DNA of 64,000 bases, from assembly GCA_029784595.1 (NCBI GenBank), contig JAJETZ010000003.1, forward strand, positions 1 through 64,000, in the 5' to 3' direction. The stretch is from Wolbachia endosymbiont of Meromenopon meropis. GTDB lineage: Bacteria; Pseudomonadota; Alphaproteobacteria; Rickettsiales; Anaplasmataceae. The notes under the pieces are model-generated. The model had not been told where the DNA came from and did not search any database. It worked only from the letters and a program-made list of their open reading frames with translations. Shown here one piece after another: positions 21,948 to 34,260 of this stretch (position 1 is the stretch's first letter; the number at the start of each line of letters is the position of its first letter). The position numbers and the translations under genes were made by a program.

Positions 21948-22580
21948 TTAATATCTTTTATTCTGAAATTCGCACAAATCATAAATTACGCACTTTTCGC
22001 ATGAGGGCTTTTGCGCTTTGCAAACGTATCTACCATGTAAAACCAACCAATGATGAGCATAAAGAAGATATTTTTTTGGAATTATATTTGAAAGAGATTG
22101 TTCCATTTTAAATACGTCTTTTTCTTTTGAAAGTCCTACTCTGTTGCTTACTCTAAAGACATGAGTATCAACTGCCAATGTTGGAATACCAAGTGCTGAA
22201 TTTAAAAATACATTAGCACTTTTTCTTCCTACCCCCGGTAAAGACAATAGATCTTTCAAGATTGTAGGAACTTTATCATTGTAGGAATTAACTAATATTT
22301 TGCTGAGCTCAATTATGTTTTTTGCCTTGGAGTTGTATAAACCAATACTACTTATGTGTTTTTTTAATTCATTCTCTCCAAATTCTATCATTTTTTTTGG
22401 CGTATCAATAAGGCTGAATAAATTCTTTGTAATTTTATTAACTCTTGCATCAGTTGTTCTTGCCGATAAAACTATTGCGACTAATAATGTAAAGTGATTA
22501 GTGTAATTTAGCTGTATTCTTGGTATAAGAATAGATTGCCTGAACCTTTTAAATATCAATTCTATTTTTTTTAAGTTCAT
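21948..22580 (-). CDS. nth: Endonuclease III
   Basis: HhH motif LLSLPGVGRKSANVFLN, VDTHVFRVSNR, C-terminal [4Fe-4S] cluster CKAQKPSCEKCVIYDLC. Confidence 0.96.
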   Translation of the reverse strand: MNLKKIELIFKRFRQSILIPRIQLNYTNHFTLLVAIVLSARTTDARVNKITKNLFSLIDTPKKMIEFGENELKKHISSIGLYNSKAKNIIELSKILVNSYNDKVPTILKDLLSLPGVGRKSANVFLNSALGIPTLAVDTHVFRVSNRVGLSKEKDVFKMEQSLSNIIPKKYLLYAHHWLVLHGRYVCKAQKPSCEKCVIYDLCEFQNKRY

Positions 22581-22602
22581 TTTTTATCTATCTTTCTTTT
22601 AA

Positions 22603-24030
22603 TCAAGAAGAAAACCCTTCTTTTTTATCGTATAAATATAATTTATCCATTTTTACTACATCAAAGTTATTTTTTTCAAGCTGGATTAGCAAATTATTTA
22701 TATCACTATTTTTAATAGTTTTATTTTTATTATTTGCAACAAATCTACACGTGATTTGATCATTCAAAGATTTTGAATTTCCAGGCCAAATTGAAAGACC
22801 TTTTGAGTATATTGCTATAATTTTCGGGTTGCTAAACTCAAATAACTTCACTAGTTGATCAAAATTATCTGAATTATTCCAGGCAAGAACTATATCACTA
22901 CCAATTAATTCTTTAAGGCTATAATCTTGCTTATATTTATTTTGCGCTTTATTCGGTCTAATATCCAAATTATCACAAATTATGAATTCAGATAATGTCA
23001 TGGGTTTTTTTCCGAGATTGTTTATAACAGCTTCTGAAAACTCTTTTGTACCAACTTTTTGCTTGCTTCTTTTTTCTCTGTATAAATCAGTAGTATGTAT
23101 CCCATCTTCTAAAGTCTTTAACCATGCATCATAAATCAGTTTTGCAGTATGTATTTGACGGATATATATTAGCATATAAACTGCAGCATTTAAAAGTCCA
23201 GAAGGATTGGCCATGTTTTTTCCTGCGATATCAAGAGCAGAGCCATGTACTGCCTCGAACATTGCATATTCATTCCCTATATTGCTACTTCCAGAAAGTC
23301 CTACAGATCCTGAGGCTTGTGCTAAAATATCTGATAGTATATCACCATATAAATTCTCAGTTACTATGACATCAAAATTTTCTGGTTCTGTAGCAATATG
23401 TGCCATTCCTATATCAACTATATAGTGTTCAGCTTTTATATCTGGATATTCTTTTGCAATATAATCAAATGCTGCATGAAAAGTGCCATCGGTCATTTTC
23501 ATGATATTATCCTTAGTGAGACAAGTTATCTTTTTTCTATTGTGCTTTTTTGCGTATTCAAAAGCATACCTACATATTTTTTCTGAACCGGATCTGGTAA
23601 TAATTTTAGTACACTGATAAAAATCACCAGTAAGTCTATGTTCTATTCCTGTATAAATATCTTCTTCATTTTCTCTTATTACAACAATATCGAGTTTATT
23701 AGACTTACTTTCAATAACGGGATGATACGAAATAAATGGTCTTATATTTGCATATAATCCTAGATTTTTTCTCAATGCAACATTTAGGCTCTTGTGGCCT
23801 TTACCCTGAGGAGTTGTTGTTGGAGATTTAAGTAATATCTTTGTTCTCTGAATGGACTCCCAACCGCTTGGAGAGATTCCATGAGACCATTCTTTATTAT
23901 AAACAGATTTACCTATTTCAATAGTATCTATTGAGATTTTTGTTCCTGCTTCACGCAGTATTGACAGTACCGCTTCCATAATTTCAGGTCCGATGCCATC
24001 ACCATACGCAACTGTAATTTGCATTGACAT
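22603..24030 (-). CDS. icd: Isocitrate dehydrogenase, IPMDH-like type with C-terminal extension
   Basis: YGDGIGPEIMEAV, VIRENEEDIYTGIEHR, EAVHGSALDIAGKNMANPSGLLNAAVYML; about 475 aa with extra C-terminal domain as in Rickettsiales enzymes. Confidence 0.92.
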   Translation of the reverse strand: MSMQITVAYGDGIGPEIMEAVLSILREAGTKISIDTIEIGKSVYNKEWSHGISPSGWESIQRTKILLKSPTTTPQGKGHKSLNVALRKNLGLYANIRPFISYHPVIESKSNKLDIVVIRENEEDIYTGIEHRLTGDFYQCTKIITRSGSEKICRYAFEYAKKHNRKKITCLTKDNIMKMTDGTFHAAFDYIAKEYPDIKAEHYIVDIGMAHIATEPENFDVIVTENLYGDILSDILAQASGSVGLSGSSNIGNEYAMFEAVHGSALDIAGKNMANPSGLLNAAVYMLIYIRQIHTAKLIYDAWLKTLEDGIHTTDLYREKRSKQKVGTKEFSEAVINNLGKKPMTLSEFIICDNLDIRPNKAQNKYKQDYSLKELIGSDIVLAWNNSDNFDQLVKLFEFSNPKIIAIYSKGLSIWPGNSKSLNDQITCRFVANNKNKTIKNSDINNLLIQLEKNNFDVVKMDKLYLYDKKEGFSS

Positions 24031-25080
24031 GATTTTTATTTTATCATTATTTAAGATTCAATCTTATTGAAATGTTTAAATAATACAAGTAGTAATGATT
24101 ATTAGAACCAAAAATTAACGTGATTCACTACAATGATGTATCTTCTCATATCAGTTATGATGGTATAGATCATAATGAAGTATATCAACATTAAAGAAAA
24201 ATTATTCTAAGAATTATTAGATGAGTTTAGTAAATACAACTGAGTCAATCATTATATATAGCAAACAATATGTGATTTAATTTTTGTAAAATTTTATCAT
24301 TTACATTAAAAATGTACAAAGATATTATTAGACAATATCTAGATTAAGTATGCGGCAGTATACTATATGTGCAGCACATTAATTGTGATGTGTAATAACA
24401 TTTAATCCATCAATTACAACAAAATATGTCAGACTTTTAGAAAATTATTTTGTACAACACCTTACATATAAAAAATAAGTTTATATATAAATATCACAAT
24501 TAGTATATTCAGCAGCTGAAATGCATTTTTTAAATTAAAAAAAAAGATTGAAAGAAGAATTTTACTTATTCATAATCTTTATGAGTGTTTTTATTCAGTT
24601 AGATTTTTGATCTTAGTATTTACTAAGCTCATTTTTGAATGATCTGTGATATTTAATTAATCTAATAAAGTTTTTATAGTAAAATATAAGCTTTTCATTT
24701 ATAGAAAAAGTAAAATCTGGTTAGTATTTTAAATAATTAGAAATATCATAAAATGATTTTTCTTTTTAATGAATCTATTTTAATGAAACTTGACCTTGCT
24801 TTTAATTGCTTGAATTTATAAATTCAAAATGTATTGCACTACATCATGGATTATCATTATTTGAATGAATATATTTCAAAGTCAATATTGTTTTTCAAAC
24901 GATAACGTTTGTGTAAACGAGGATTTACAACAATTTGAGCTTAAAACAACCTATTTTATTATTTAAGCTTTGAGAGAGCAAGCAAGCTTTGCATTTTAGT
25001 AGTAATTAAGTTCAGAGAATTACTCCTTGTCATTTGTATCATGCTGTATTAACATTCAGGTATTAATCCAAAAGATATTC

Positions 25081-26385
25081 ATGAATAACGTTATAATTGT
25101 TGGTCTGCAGTGGGGCGATGAAGGAAAGGGTAAAATAGCGGATTATCTCTCTAAAGATGTAGACGTAGTTGTGAGATTTCAAGGTGGAAATAATGCAGGC
25201 CATACTATAATGATAGGTAATGAAATTTATAAATTAAATTTACTGCCGTCTGCTGTGTTAAGGACTGGTAAAATATCTGTTATAGGAAATGGTGTTGCGC
25301 TTGATTCACATGCTTTAATTTCAGAAATAGAATCATTAAAAACTAGAGAGATAGATATCAATCCGAATAATTTGATTGTTTCTGAAAGCTGCCCATTGAT
25401 ATTTAACATACATAGAGATAAAGAAAAATTATTTCAAGATTTGAGTGGAAATTATAAAATTGGTACAACGAACAAAGGGATAGGGCCTTGTTATGAAGAC
25501 AAGATTGGGAGAAGAGCTATACGCCTTTGTGATCTAGAGAATGCAGATGAGCTTAATAGTAAAGTGGACACACTTTTGAACTATCATAATGCTATTAGAA
25601 AAGGCTTGAATTGTTTAGTGATAAAAAAAGAAGAAATTTTAAAAGAAATTGAAGAGATAATGAAAAAAATTCTTCCATATAAAAAACCAGCATGGAAAAT
25701 ATTGAATGATTTAGCAAGGGAGGGTAAGAAAATAATGTTTGAAGGTGCTCAAGGGATATTTTTAGATATTGATCACGGAACGTATCCTTTCGTTACTTCA
25801 AGTAATACAATAGCATCACAAGCAGTAATAGGCTCTGGGTTGTTTTCAAATGCATATGTTATTGGTGTAGCAAAAGCTTATACTACAAGAGTGGGAAACG
25901 GTCCATTTCCTACTGAGCAGAAAAATGAAGTTGGTGATAATTTGTTTACTATAGGTAACGAACTTGGAACAGTCAGCAATAGAAGGAGACGTTGTGGGTG
26001 GTTTGATGCAGTTTTAGTGCGTCAGGCGGTGCAACTTTCAGGAGTTTCAAGTGTTGTGTTGACCAAACTAGATATTCTTGATTCTTTTGAAAGAGTCAAA
26101 ATATGTACTGGTTATAAATTTAACGGAAAAATATACGATTATTTACCTGTATCACATTCGATACAAGCTCAGTTAGAGCCAATATATGAAGAATTTTCTG
26201 GCTGGAAGGAAAACACTTATGGTAAAAGGTTTATTGAAGAATTGCCTCAAAATTTAATTAAATATGTGAGAAAAATAGAAGAATTAATAGGTGTTTCAGT
26301 TTATTTAATTTCAACTAGTCCAGAAAGAGAAGATATTGTAGAGCTTAGAGATTTTAAATTTACTAAAAATGTCTACATATCCTAA
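25081..26385 (+). CDS. purA: Adenylosuccinate synthetase
   Basis: MNNVIIVGLQWGDEGKGKIADYLS; GTTNKGIGPCYEDKIGRRAIR; TRVGNGPFPTE. Start taken at the internal ATG 25081. Confidence 0.97.
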   Translation: MNNVIIVGLQWGDEGKGKIADYLSKDVDVVVRFQGGNNAGHTIMIGNEIYKLNLLPSAVLRTGKISVIGNGVALDSHALISEIESLKTREIDINPNNLIVSESCPLIFNIHRDKEKLFQDLSGNYKIGTTNKGIGPCYEDKIGRRAIRLCDLENADELNSKVDTLLNYHNAIRKGLNCLVIKKEEILKEIEEIMKKILPYKKPAWKILNDLAREGKKIMFEGAQGIFLDIDHGTYPFVTSSNTIASQAVIGSGLFSNAYVIGVAKAYTTRVGNGPFPTEQKNEVGDNLFTIGNELGTVSNRRRRCGWFDAVLVRQAVQLSGVSSVVLTKLDILDSFERVKICTGYKFNGKIYDYLPVSHSIQAQLEPIYEEFSGWKENTYGKRFIEELPQNLIKYVRKIEELIGVSVYLISTSPEREDIVELRDFKFTKNVYIS

Positions 26386-27347
26386 ATTAGACATTATTCA
26401 AAAGCATTGATCTGGTAGAAGTGTTTCTAACACATATTAGACATTGCCTTGTTGTGTAAAACACATTTTCATATTTTAATATGTGATTAAAATGACTTAG
26501 TACATTGCTGAAGTAAAAAAAATTCAGTTGGATTTTCAAAGATATTTTTAGTGATACATCCAATGTTAATTATTTTTAGAGTTAGGTAGAAGAGATTTTA
26601 CTAATAATTTTAGCAATATATAGACCATTGATAGGATATATAAATTAGTATTGATTATTAGAAGATGTTGAAAATAAAAAATTCTGCGAAGATGAGAGCT
26701 ATATTTCAATATAATGTAATTTACAAATTTAAAGATAGCTTAATAAATTAATTCGATAAACTTTGTTTACATAAAAAGCAAAAATTTTATTATTAAAATT
26801 AATCAATCAAACAGTCAGAGAAAATTTATTAAATCTATAATTATGGGCTACGTCAGTTTAATTTATTAAAAATAATACCAATTGTAAATGAAGACTTTTA
26901 AAGTCTCTATTCTTATCTTATAGAGAACTTACTATTATAATAAAAACTTACCTTACTTAATTTAATTTTCTAGTATGAAAAGCTATTGAAGATTTATGCT
27001 GGTTGATAATGTTTTATTAAAAATTTTGCGAATGCATTTTGATTTATTCATTAAAACACACAAATAAGTCTTCAATTCTTATTGAATGAGATATATTATT
27101 GAATAAGATAGTGAAAATTTTAAATTGGGGAAGATATAAAAAATGATTAAAGATGTTTTGATTTATTTTAAGCAAAGAGTACAAGTATTATTAATACATG
27201 TACGTTTTTTCATAATAATTAAGTCATCTATACTAATAGATGATTTTAATTTTCAGAGAAATTATGTGAATAAATAATGTAATGAAAAGAAAAATGTTTT
27301 ATTTGTGATATGATCTTAAATATAGATAGAGATGCAAGTTTAGTGAT

Positions 27348-27612
27348 GAGCATACAGTGCAAATTAAAAGTAAATACTTTAAGGCCAAAAAATATAAGTT
27401 TTCAAATTTATTCTGAAGAAGCTAATAATATCTAGCGAGCTAAATTTGGAAGTATTTCAATTTTAGATTTATTGCTTAATATAGATTATAGATTATAAAG
27501 ATATTAAGAAGTTAAATATTTCTATCATAATAGTGATTTTGGAAGTATGTGCTTTATAACGTAAAGTGAGATGTAAAAGAGCTATAAATTTATAGATAAT
27601 ACATATTATAAA
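27348..27612 (+). pseudogene. Decayed coding region, possibly DUF177/YceD-like (tentative)
   Basis: Single frame from ATG 27348 with several in-frame stops: MSIQCKLKVNTLRPKNISFQIYSEEANNI*RAKFGSISILDLLLNIDYRL*RY*EVKYFYHNSDFGSMCFIT*. Confidence 0.35.
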
Positions 27613-28593
27613 TAACAATTACTTAATCATTAAAAATTGAACTTATGAAAATTTCAACTTTTTATATACTTGAAAATATGAATTTTATTAGAAAAGTTAA
27701 AAATAACAAGGTTTAATATTAGATAATATATTCATGAAAGTAATAAAAAAATACAGAAATTAATGTAGCAAAATGAGATATTTTTGTTTAAAATTTACGT
27801 CTACGTAATGCTAGAAAAAATCTTAACATTGTAGCAATGAAAAAGTGGAGAAAATAAAAGTAATAATGAAATACTAAGATAGTGAAAAAAATCAGTTCAA
27901 TATTATTGCTTGCATATTGTATGCATTAAATTTAAAAAAAATGAGAAAAGATGGTAGTTTATTCCTCTAACTATATATCAATATATACATATTAGATCGA
28001 AACACGAGTTTATTGACAAGATGATGGAGTTGATGTAGAAATTGATTTGCATTTAAGATTAAAAATAACCAACTTTGGATAATTAAATTAAAGTATGGTA
28101 TATAATAACCAAATGATCTAGTGAAGTAACGTAAATAAGGAATGAATGAATTGAATGGCACAACAATGTGTTGATAGAAGATTTTAAGAATATTGAGATC
28201 CATGAAATCAAGAAGAAATTTCTATCATATATTAGAGGCTAATAAAGCTCAAAGAATTGTATTAGAAAGATAATTAGGAAACATTCTAAAAATTCGACTT
28301 AACTAGAGAAATTTGATTTTATCACTTCTTCCTTCCTCCTTAAAATTATTGAGAGAGTGTTTAATTTGAGTGTAGAATTTATTGAAGTGAATCAATGTAA
28401 ATTTTATTTAATAACGTGTATTCTATTTAAATAGAGTTTGAATAGAGTGATAAGGAAGGTATGGGAGTACACATAAATCAAACATAAGGTGAATCAATTT
28501 TCATGAAGCTTTTTTGATGTAAATTGAAAGTTATTGTAATAAATACAATATCTATTTATTTTATTAATAAGCGGATATTTAAATGATCGGAGC

Positions 28594-29319
28594 TTATATC
28601 AAGCTTTCCATTTTATATTGAGGGTCCGATGCAACGCCATATACCATATTTGGTGGCAAAATTTTATTTTTTATGCCATATGCCATACCTTCGGTTATTG
28701 CTGCAAGCACTTTTTTAAGATTACAGTCTGCTCCGGGAACGCGTTGTTCCAGGCGGCATTTATTGGTATTAAGTATTCTTATTGCAGCAGTTCTATTATT
28801 TATACCCCAACTGACTGTAGTTGGAGTATGAATATCTGGATACTGAAATCTTAAATACGAATCATCATTTGGGGCAAAAAATAACATATGTTTTTTCATC
28901 ATAGCACATAATCCACCGATACTATAAATCAAATAATTGCTAAACTTTTGCTTATTTTGGTAAAATAAGTTGTTGCTATTTGAATCCAGTAAATTAACAT
29001 GCACATTTAATGCGCTACCTGCTCTATCTAAATGTGGTTTTGCTTTAAAGCAAGCATTGCCACCAAGTTCTTGCGCTGTTTTAGTAATTATTTTTTTTAC
29101 TAACTCAAAATGTTTAATTAAATTATTAGAATTAATGTAGCAACTACTTTTTATTTCGTATTGATGTATTGAATTTTCTCTTTCACAGAAAAATCCAAAT
29201 GAAGCTATTTTGTTTTTAATTTTATTAAGAAATAAGTGCTCCACTTTTATCTGTTGAATGTAAAATTCAAGTTCAATTCCAAATTGGATATAATAATTAA
29301 AACCATTCAACATGATCAT
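28594..29319 (-). CDS. Short glutamine synthetase catalytic-domain-like protein
   Basis: 241 aa: FGIELEFYI (ExE), NVHVNLLDS (HvN), SWGINNRTAAIRI, RLEQRVPGADCNLKKVLAAITEGMAYGIKNK; no N-terminal beta-grasp domain. Confidence 0.75.
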   Translation of the reverse strand: MIMLNGFNYYIQFGIELEFYIQQIKVEHLFLNKIKNKIASFGFFCERENSIHQYEIKSSCYINSNNLIKHFELVKKIITKTAQELGGNACFKAKPHLDRAGSALNVHVNLLDSNSNNLFYQNKQKFSNYLIYSIGGLCAMMKKHMLFFAPNDDSYLRFQYPDIHTPTTVSWGINNRTAAIRILNTNKCRLEQRVPGADCNLKKVLAAITEGMAYGIKNKILPPNMVYGVASDPQYKMESLI

Positions 29320-29637
29320 AGGCTGCTTTAGTTTTTTACTATTAAGATAATCTTGTTTGCGTAAGCACTTTAATAATTTTTATTAATAAATAAAATTTTA
29401 TATCTGTATATAATAATATATTGTTATTTCCAATGCTTTGTTAATTATTAGCATAGACGTATTTCAATTTATTGAAAGAAAATGATCAATTTTAGTGATT
29501 TTATACTCTTTACAACTCATCAAAAATCACCATAATTTTTAGTATGTATTTAAAAGTAGTATTAGCTTTTCACTTTGCAGTAAGCTATTGATTAGCTCGG
29601 ATTTTCTAATTATTGCTCTTTTTCTTGGTGTGATATA

Positions 29638-31020
29638 ATGAGCTTGATTGACTCTAAGGTTTCTACTATGCCTTTTGATCAAATTGTCACAGTAATGGAT
29701 CACGATATTGCTTGGGAGAAAATTCAAAATTGTCTCCATACTCTTTATGGAGAAGCAACGTATAATAGTTGGCTAAGTTCACTTAAGCTTGTGAGTAGTA
29801 GTAATGGAGAAGTTTTATTATCTGTGCCAACAAGATTTATAAAAGAGTGGATCGCATCACACTATATGGAAAAGATACTATCATTATGGCAGAATGAAGA
29901 TAAAAGTATACGTTCTGTTGATATTCAGGTTATTGAAGAAAAGAATTTAAATTTTAGTATTGTCTCAAAGAGCAAAGAAGAAGGTAACCATAGTCTTGGT
30001 TCACCTTTGGATGTGAGATTTACTTTTGATAATTTTGTTGTAGGTAAGCCAAATGAATTGGCGTTTACAGCTGCAAAGCGTGTGGTAGAGTCTGTAGATC
30101 CAATACCAGGCAGCAATCCTCTTTTTTTATATGGTGGCGTTGGTCTTGGTAAGACCCATTTAATGCATGCCATTGCTTGGCATATAGTTGATTCTCCGAT
30201 GGTAAAAAGAAAAGTAGCGTATTTATCAGCAGAAAAATTTATGTATCAGTATATTACAGCGTTGCGAAGTAAAGATATAATGTTGTTTAAAGAGCAATTT
30301 AGATCAGTAGATATATTAATGGTAGATGACGTACAATTTATCAGTGGTAAAGATAGTACTCAGGAAGAGTTTTTTCACACTTTTAATGCGCTAATAGATC
30401 AGAATAAACAATTAGTTATATCGGCTGATAGGTCTCCTAGTGATCTCGATGGAGTAGAAGAAAGAATAAAGTCCCGTCTTGGTTGGGGGTTGGTGGCAGA
30501 TATTAATGAAACAACTTTTGAATTAAGACTTGGTATATTACAGGCTAAAGTTGAACAAATGAATGTATATGTTCCAGATGATGTTCTGGAATTTTTAGCA
30601 AGAAACATAAAATCTAATATAAGAGAATTAGAAGGAGCTTTGAATAAAGTTACTCATACTTCTTTGATTGGTAGAAGTGTTACGGTTGAGTCAGCTAGTG
30701 AGACTTTAGCTGATTTGCTTAGGTCAAACCATAAGTCAATTACAATAGAGGAAATACAAAGAAAAATAGCAGAATTTTTTAATATCAAAGTGGCAGATAT
30801 GCACTCTAATAGAAGGCTTCGCGGTCTTGTAAGACCAAGGCAAATAGCTATGTATTTTGCTAAGAAATTCACACAAAAAAGTCTACCAGACATTGGAAGA
30901 AGTTTTGGTGGTAGAGATCACGCTACCGTTATACATGCAGTAAAACAAGTAGAAAATTTTATAAAAACTGATTCGAATTTTGCTGATGAAATTAATCAAT
31001 TAAGAAAAATGTTTAAGTAG
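29638..31020 (+). CDS. dnaA: Chromosomal replication initiator protein DnaA
   Basis: Walker [19 protein letters not shown], Walker [26 protein letters not shown], DnaA signature [20 protein letters not shown]. Confidence 0.98.
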   Translation: MSLIDSKVSTMPFDQIVTVMDHDIAWEKIQNCLHTLYGEATYNSWLSSLKLVSSSNGEVLLSVPTRFIKEWIASHYMEKILSLWQNEDKSIRSVDIQVIEEKNLNFSIVSKSKEEGNHSLGSPLDVRFTFDNFVVGKPNELAFTAAKRVVESVDPIPGSNPLFLYGGVGLGKTHLMHAIAWHIVDSPMVKRKVAYLSAEKFMYQYITALRSKDIMLFKEQFRSVDILMVDDVQFISGKDSTQEEFFHTFNALIDQNKQLVISADRSPSDLDGVEERIKSRLGWGLVADINETTFELRLGILQAKVEQMNVYVPDDVLEFLARNIKSNIRELEGALNKVTHTSLIGRSVTVESASETLADLLRSNHKSITIEEIQRKIAEFFNIKVADMHSNRRLRGLVRPRQIAMYFAKKFTQKSLPDIGRSFGGRDHATVIHAVKQVENFIKTDSNFADEINQLRKMFK

Positions 31021-31973
31021 AGTAATGCTCTGATCTTTAAAATCGTACCTTCCATAAGTGTTGATCACAATCATTTTTTCAATTTACATTGAAGCGTTTT
31101 ATTACAGAAATGAAAACTTATATAATATTCAAAATATTCTCATTTGATAATTAGATTTAGGCTGTTTAATTTTGCTTTAAATCTATGTAAACTAAACCAT
31201 AAATAGCATATAAATTATTTATTTTTGGTTTAATACGCATAATTGCGTTATTCTTATTTTAAGATTCTTCTCTGTGAGAAAGATTATATCTTATGAATTT
31301 TATTCATTCCTTAATTATAATATAAGGAGTTATATTTGTATTCTTACAAACCTTTTTATCTGTAAAAGAAAGTATTAATGCACTGCTGAATCTATAATTT
31401 TTTTATAAAAAGTTGTGTAATTTAACAATTTTTCTATATTTATTGTCAAAATTTTATTTTTTTGTATTTACTCTTCTGAGTAAATTTCCTTAAATTCAGA
31501 TTTAAAATTTTCTGTTGAATTTTAAAAATCATTAAATTAACTACTTGTAGTTTTAATAAAGTTAATTTTAAAAAATTGAACATTGTGATCATGGGTATCT
31601 CTAATTTTTTAATTTTATTATTTTAAAATTTTCTTGCTAAGGTAATATTTTGAATATTAATACTTATTTTAAACTGATATAGAGTGGAAGGAGAAATAGG
31701 TATTTTATGAGAAAGTTAATTAAATTAGGATGCTGAAAAACGATAACATATCCACATTTTAGCTTTTTATTATGAGAAAATAAAATTAGATTTTAGTATA
31801 AAGTATTTATATAGAATCCAGCAAATTTTTGTGTCAAAAAAATGGATTTTATCTATCGAAATGAAGAGATCTGTTTAGTGGTGTAAAAGTTAATGCTTTT
31901 TTAATTTTGATAGCCTACATTTTAATTCTGAATGGATGTACAACTAATATTTTGTTAAGTTAGGAGATATTTT

Positions 31974-32564
31974 GTGATGTTAGTAGAATTTTCTAAATCT
32001 AATGATAGAGATAAACGTCTTCTTATGCAAATTGCTGCTTGGTTAGTAGATAATACTGCTTTAACTTTTAAGCAAATAGCGCAATGTTGTAAATTAGCTC
32101 TTGAAGATGTGCAAAAGATAGCTGACGAAGAAATAGATGTTGAGAGATTTAATCCCATTATTTCTGGAATAATGACTCAAAAAGAAATTGATAGTTGTAA
32201 AAAAAAACCAAATCGCATTCCAAATTTGATTGTAAAAAATATAAGAAAAAGAGGTAAATCAATTTGTAAGACTTCTAATTTTGTTTCTTCAGCGAGACGC
32301 AGAGATAAACCTGATGCGGTTTATTTTTTAATAAAAAAGTTTCCAATTTTAGATAACTATGTTATAGCTAAGTTAATTAGTACAACAAATTCTACAGTAG
32401 AGCAGGTAAGAGATGGGTCTCATTATAATATGCAAAATATAAGACCTCAAGATCCTGTACTATTAGGTTTATGTAGTCAAGAAAATTTGGAAATAGAAAT
32501 AGAAAAAGCGAAAATAAAAGAAGAAAAACAAGAAAGGTTAAAGAATATAAAAGAAAATTATTAA
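31974..32564 (+). CDS. DUF1013 / TrcR-type alphaproteobacterial transcriptional regulator
   Basis: DKRLLMQIAAWLVDNTALTFKQIAQCCKLALEDVQKIADEE; DAVYFLIKKFPILDNYVIAKLISTTNSTVEQVRDGSHYNMQNIRPQDPVLLGLCSQ. Confidence 0.85.
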   Translation: MMLVEFSKSNDRDKRLLMQIAAWLVDNTALTFKQIAQCCKLALEDVQKIADEEIDVERFNPIISGIMTQKEIDSCKKKPNRIPNLIVKNIRKRGKSICKTSNFVSSARRRDKPDAVYFLIKKFPILDNYVIAKLISTTNSTVEQVRDGSHYNMQNIRPQDPVLLGLCSQENLEIEIEKAKIKEEKQERLKNIKENY

Positions 32565-32775
32565 AGTTTTTTTTGATGTGTTCTGTATCTATTTTTCATA
32601 TTTTACTAATAGTAAATTGGCTTGACTTAGTAGCGTTTACTAATATAATGATATATAGAATATATGTGGCTTAATGTCAATTGAGTTTAATACTTCCTAA
32701 AGATTAGTCTAGCTTGGTTATTAATTTTGTTTATATTTTAGGTTAGTAAACATCAATTAAGATTTTTGGAGGACT

Positions 32776-34191
32776 ATGGTAACAATCAGCGAAGATATTT
32801 TAGCAAAAGAGAAGACTGTATCGTTAGAATCTGCAAAGGCAAGTGAACGAATTCCCAGTAACAATATAATAAAACAAACAGAAAATGAAGATATAAAAGA
32901 AAATAGAAAAGTACTAGATTTAAGTGAACTGAGAAAAAAAACAGCAGAAGAATTATTGAATTTGGCTGAAGAGAGAAAAATTTCAGCTAATGGTAGAGGT
33001 AATGGTAGGATGCTGAAACAAGAGATGATATTTAGTCTGATGAAGAAAATGAGTGAAGAGGGTGGCACTACCACGGGAAGTGGAGTAGTGGAAATACTGC
33101 CTGATAGTTTTGGCTTTTTGCGTTCAGCAAGTGCTAATTATGCTCCAAGTACTGATGATGTGTACATTTCCAATGGTCAGATAAAAAAGTTTAATTTGCG
33201 TACAGGGGATATAGTATATGGAGAAATTAGGCCTCCTAGTGATAAGGAGAGGTATTTTACCCTGACTAAGGTTCAAAGTATAAATTTCACTGAAGTAAGT
33301 GAGCTCAGGAAATATGTTCACTTTGATAATTTACTTCCTCTTTATCCTGAGGAAAGGTTGATTCTCGAAAATAAGAGTTATACAGATAATAAAAAAAAAG
33401 ATATAAGTATGCGAGCTGCTGACATAGTTGCGCCTCTTGGAAAAGGACAAAGGGCATTGATAGTTGCTCCACCTCGCACGGGAAAAACAATATTACTTCA
33501 GCAAATGGCTCATTCTATAGCTACAAATCATCCGGAAATAGAATTAATAGTATTGCTCATAGATGAAAGACCTGAAGAAGTTACGGATATGATGCGTTCT
33601 GTAAAAGGTGAAGTGGTGAGTTCTACGTTTGATGAGCCTGCTTATCGTCATGTACAACTTGCTGAAATAGTAATAGAAAAAGCTAAAAGAATGGTTGAAC
33701 ATAAGAAAGATGTTGTAATTTTACTCGACTCTATAACTCGCCTTGCACGCGCTTATAATGCAGTTATTCCTTCGTCTGGAAAAGTTTTGACTGGCGGTGT
33801 AGATTCAAATGCGCTGCAGAGACCAAAACGCTTTTTTGGAGCAGCTCGTAATATTGAAAATGGTGGTTCTTTAACGATAATTGCTACTGCTCTTGTGGAA
33901 ACTGGTTCAAAAATGGATGAAGTAATTTTTGAGGAGTTTAAAGGTACTGGTAATGCTGAAGTTATTCTCGATAGAAAACTTGCTGATAAACGGATATTTC
34001 CTGCTATTGATATTACAAAATCTGGAACTAGAAAAGAGGAACTTTTAATTGATAAGACTATATTGAACAAAATATGGGTGTTACGTAGGATACTTAATCC
34101 CATGGGGTCCGTTGAAGCCATGGAATTTTTGCGCGATAAATTACTTTTAACGAAGAGTAATGCTGATTTTTTCAATTCTATGAATAGTTAG
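32776..34191 (+). CDS. rho: Transcription termination factor Rho
   Basis: [64 protein letters not shown]. Confidence 0.98.
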   Translation: MVTISEDILAKEKTVSLESAKASERIPSNNIIKQTENEDIKENRKVLDLSELRKKTAEELLNLAEERKISANGRGNGRMLKQEMIFSLMKKMSEEGGTTTGSGVVEILPDSFGFLRSASANYAPSTDDVYISNGQIKKFNLRTGDIVYGEIRPPSDKERYFTLTKVQSINFTEVSELRKYVHFDNLLPLYPEERLILENKSYTDNKKKDISMRAADIVAPLGKGQRALIVAPPRTGKTILLQQMAHSIATNHPEIELIVLLIDERPEEVTDMMRSVKGEVVSSTFDEPAYRHVQLAEIVIEKAKRMVEHKKDVVILLDSITRLARAYNAVIPSSGKVLTGGVDSNALQRPKRFFGAARNIENGGSLTIIATALVETGSKMDEVIFEEFKGTGNAEVILDRKLADKRIFPAIDITKSGTRKEELLIDKTILNKIWVLRRILNPMGSVEAMEFLRDKLLLTKSNADFFNSMNS

Positions 34192-34260
34192 AAAAGATGC
34201 TGGATATTGATTTCACCAAAGAGGAAGGCTTTCCTATATTCTATTAATTAGGATGGGACA

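Noticed and set aside
29638-31974. Replication origin beside dnaA
   Set aside because: One near-consensus DnaA box (atatccaca near 31749) only; no box cluster, and in Rickettsiales dnaA is not reliably at the origin.
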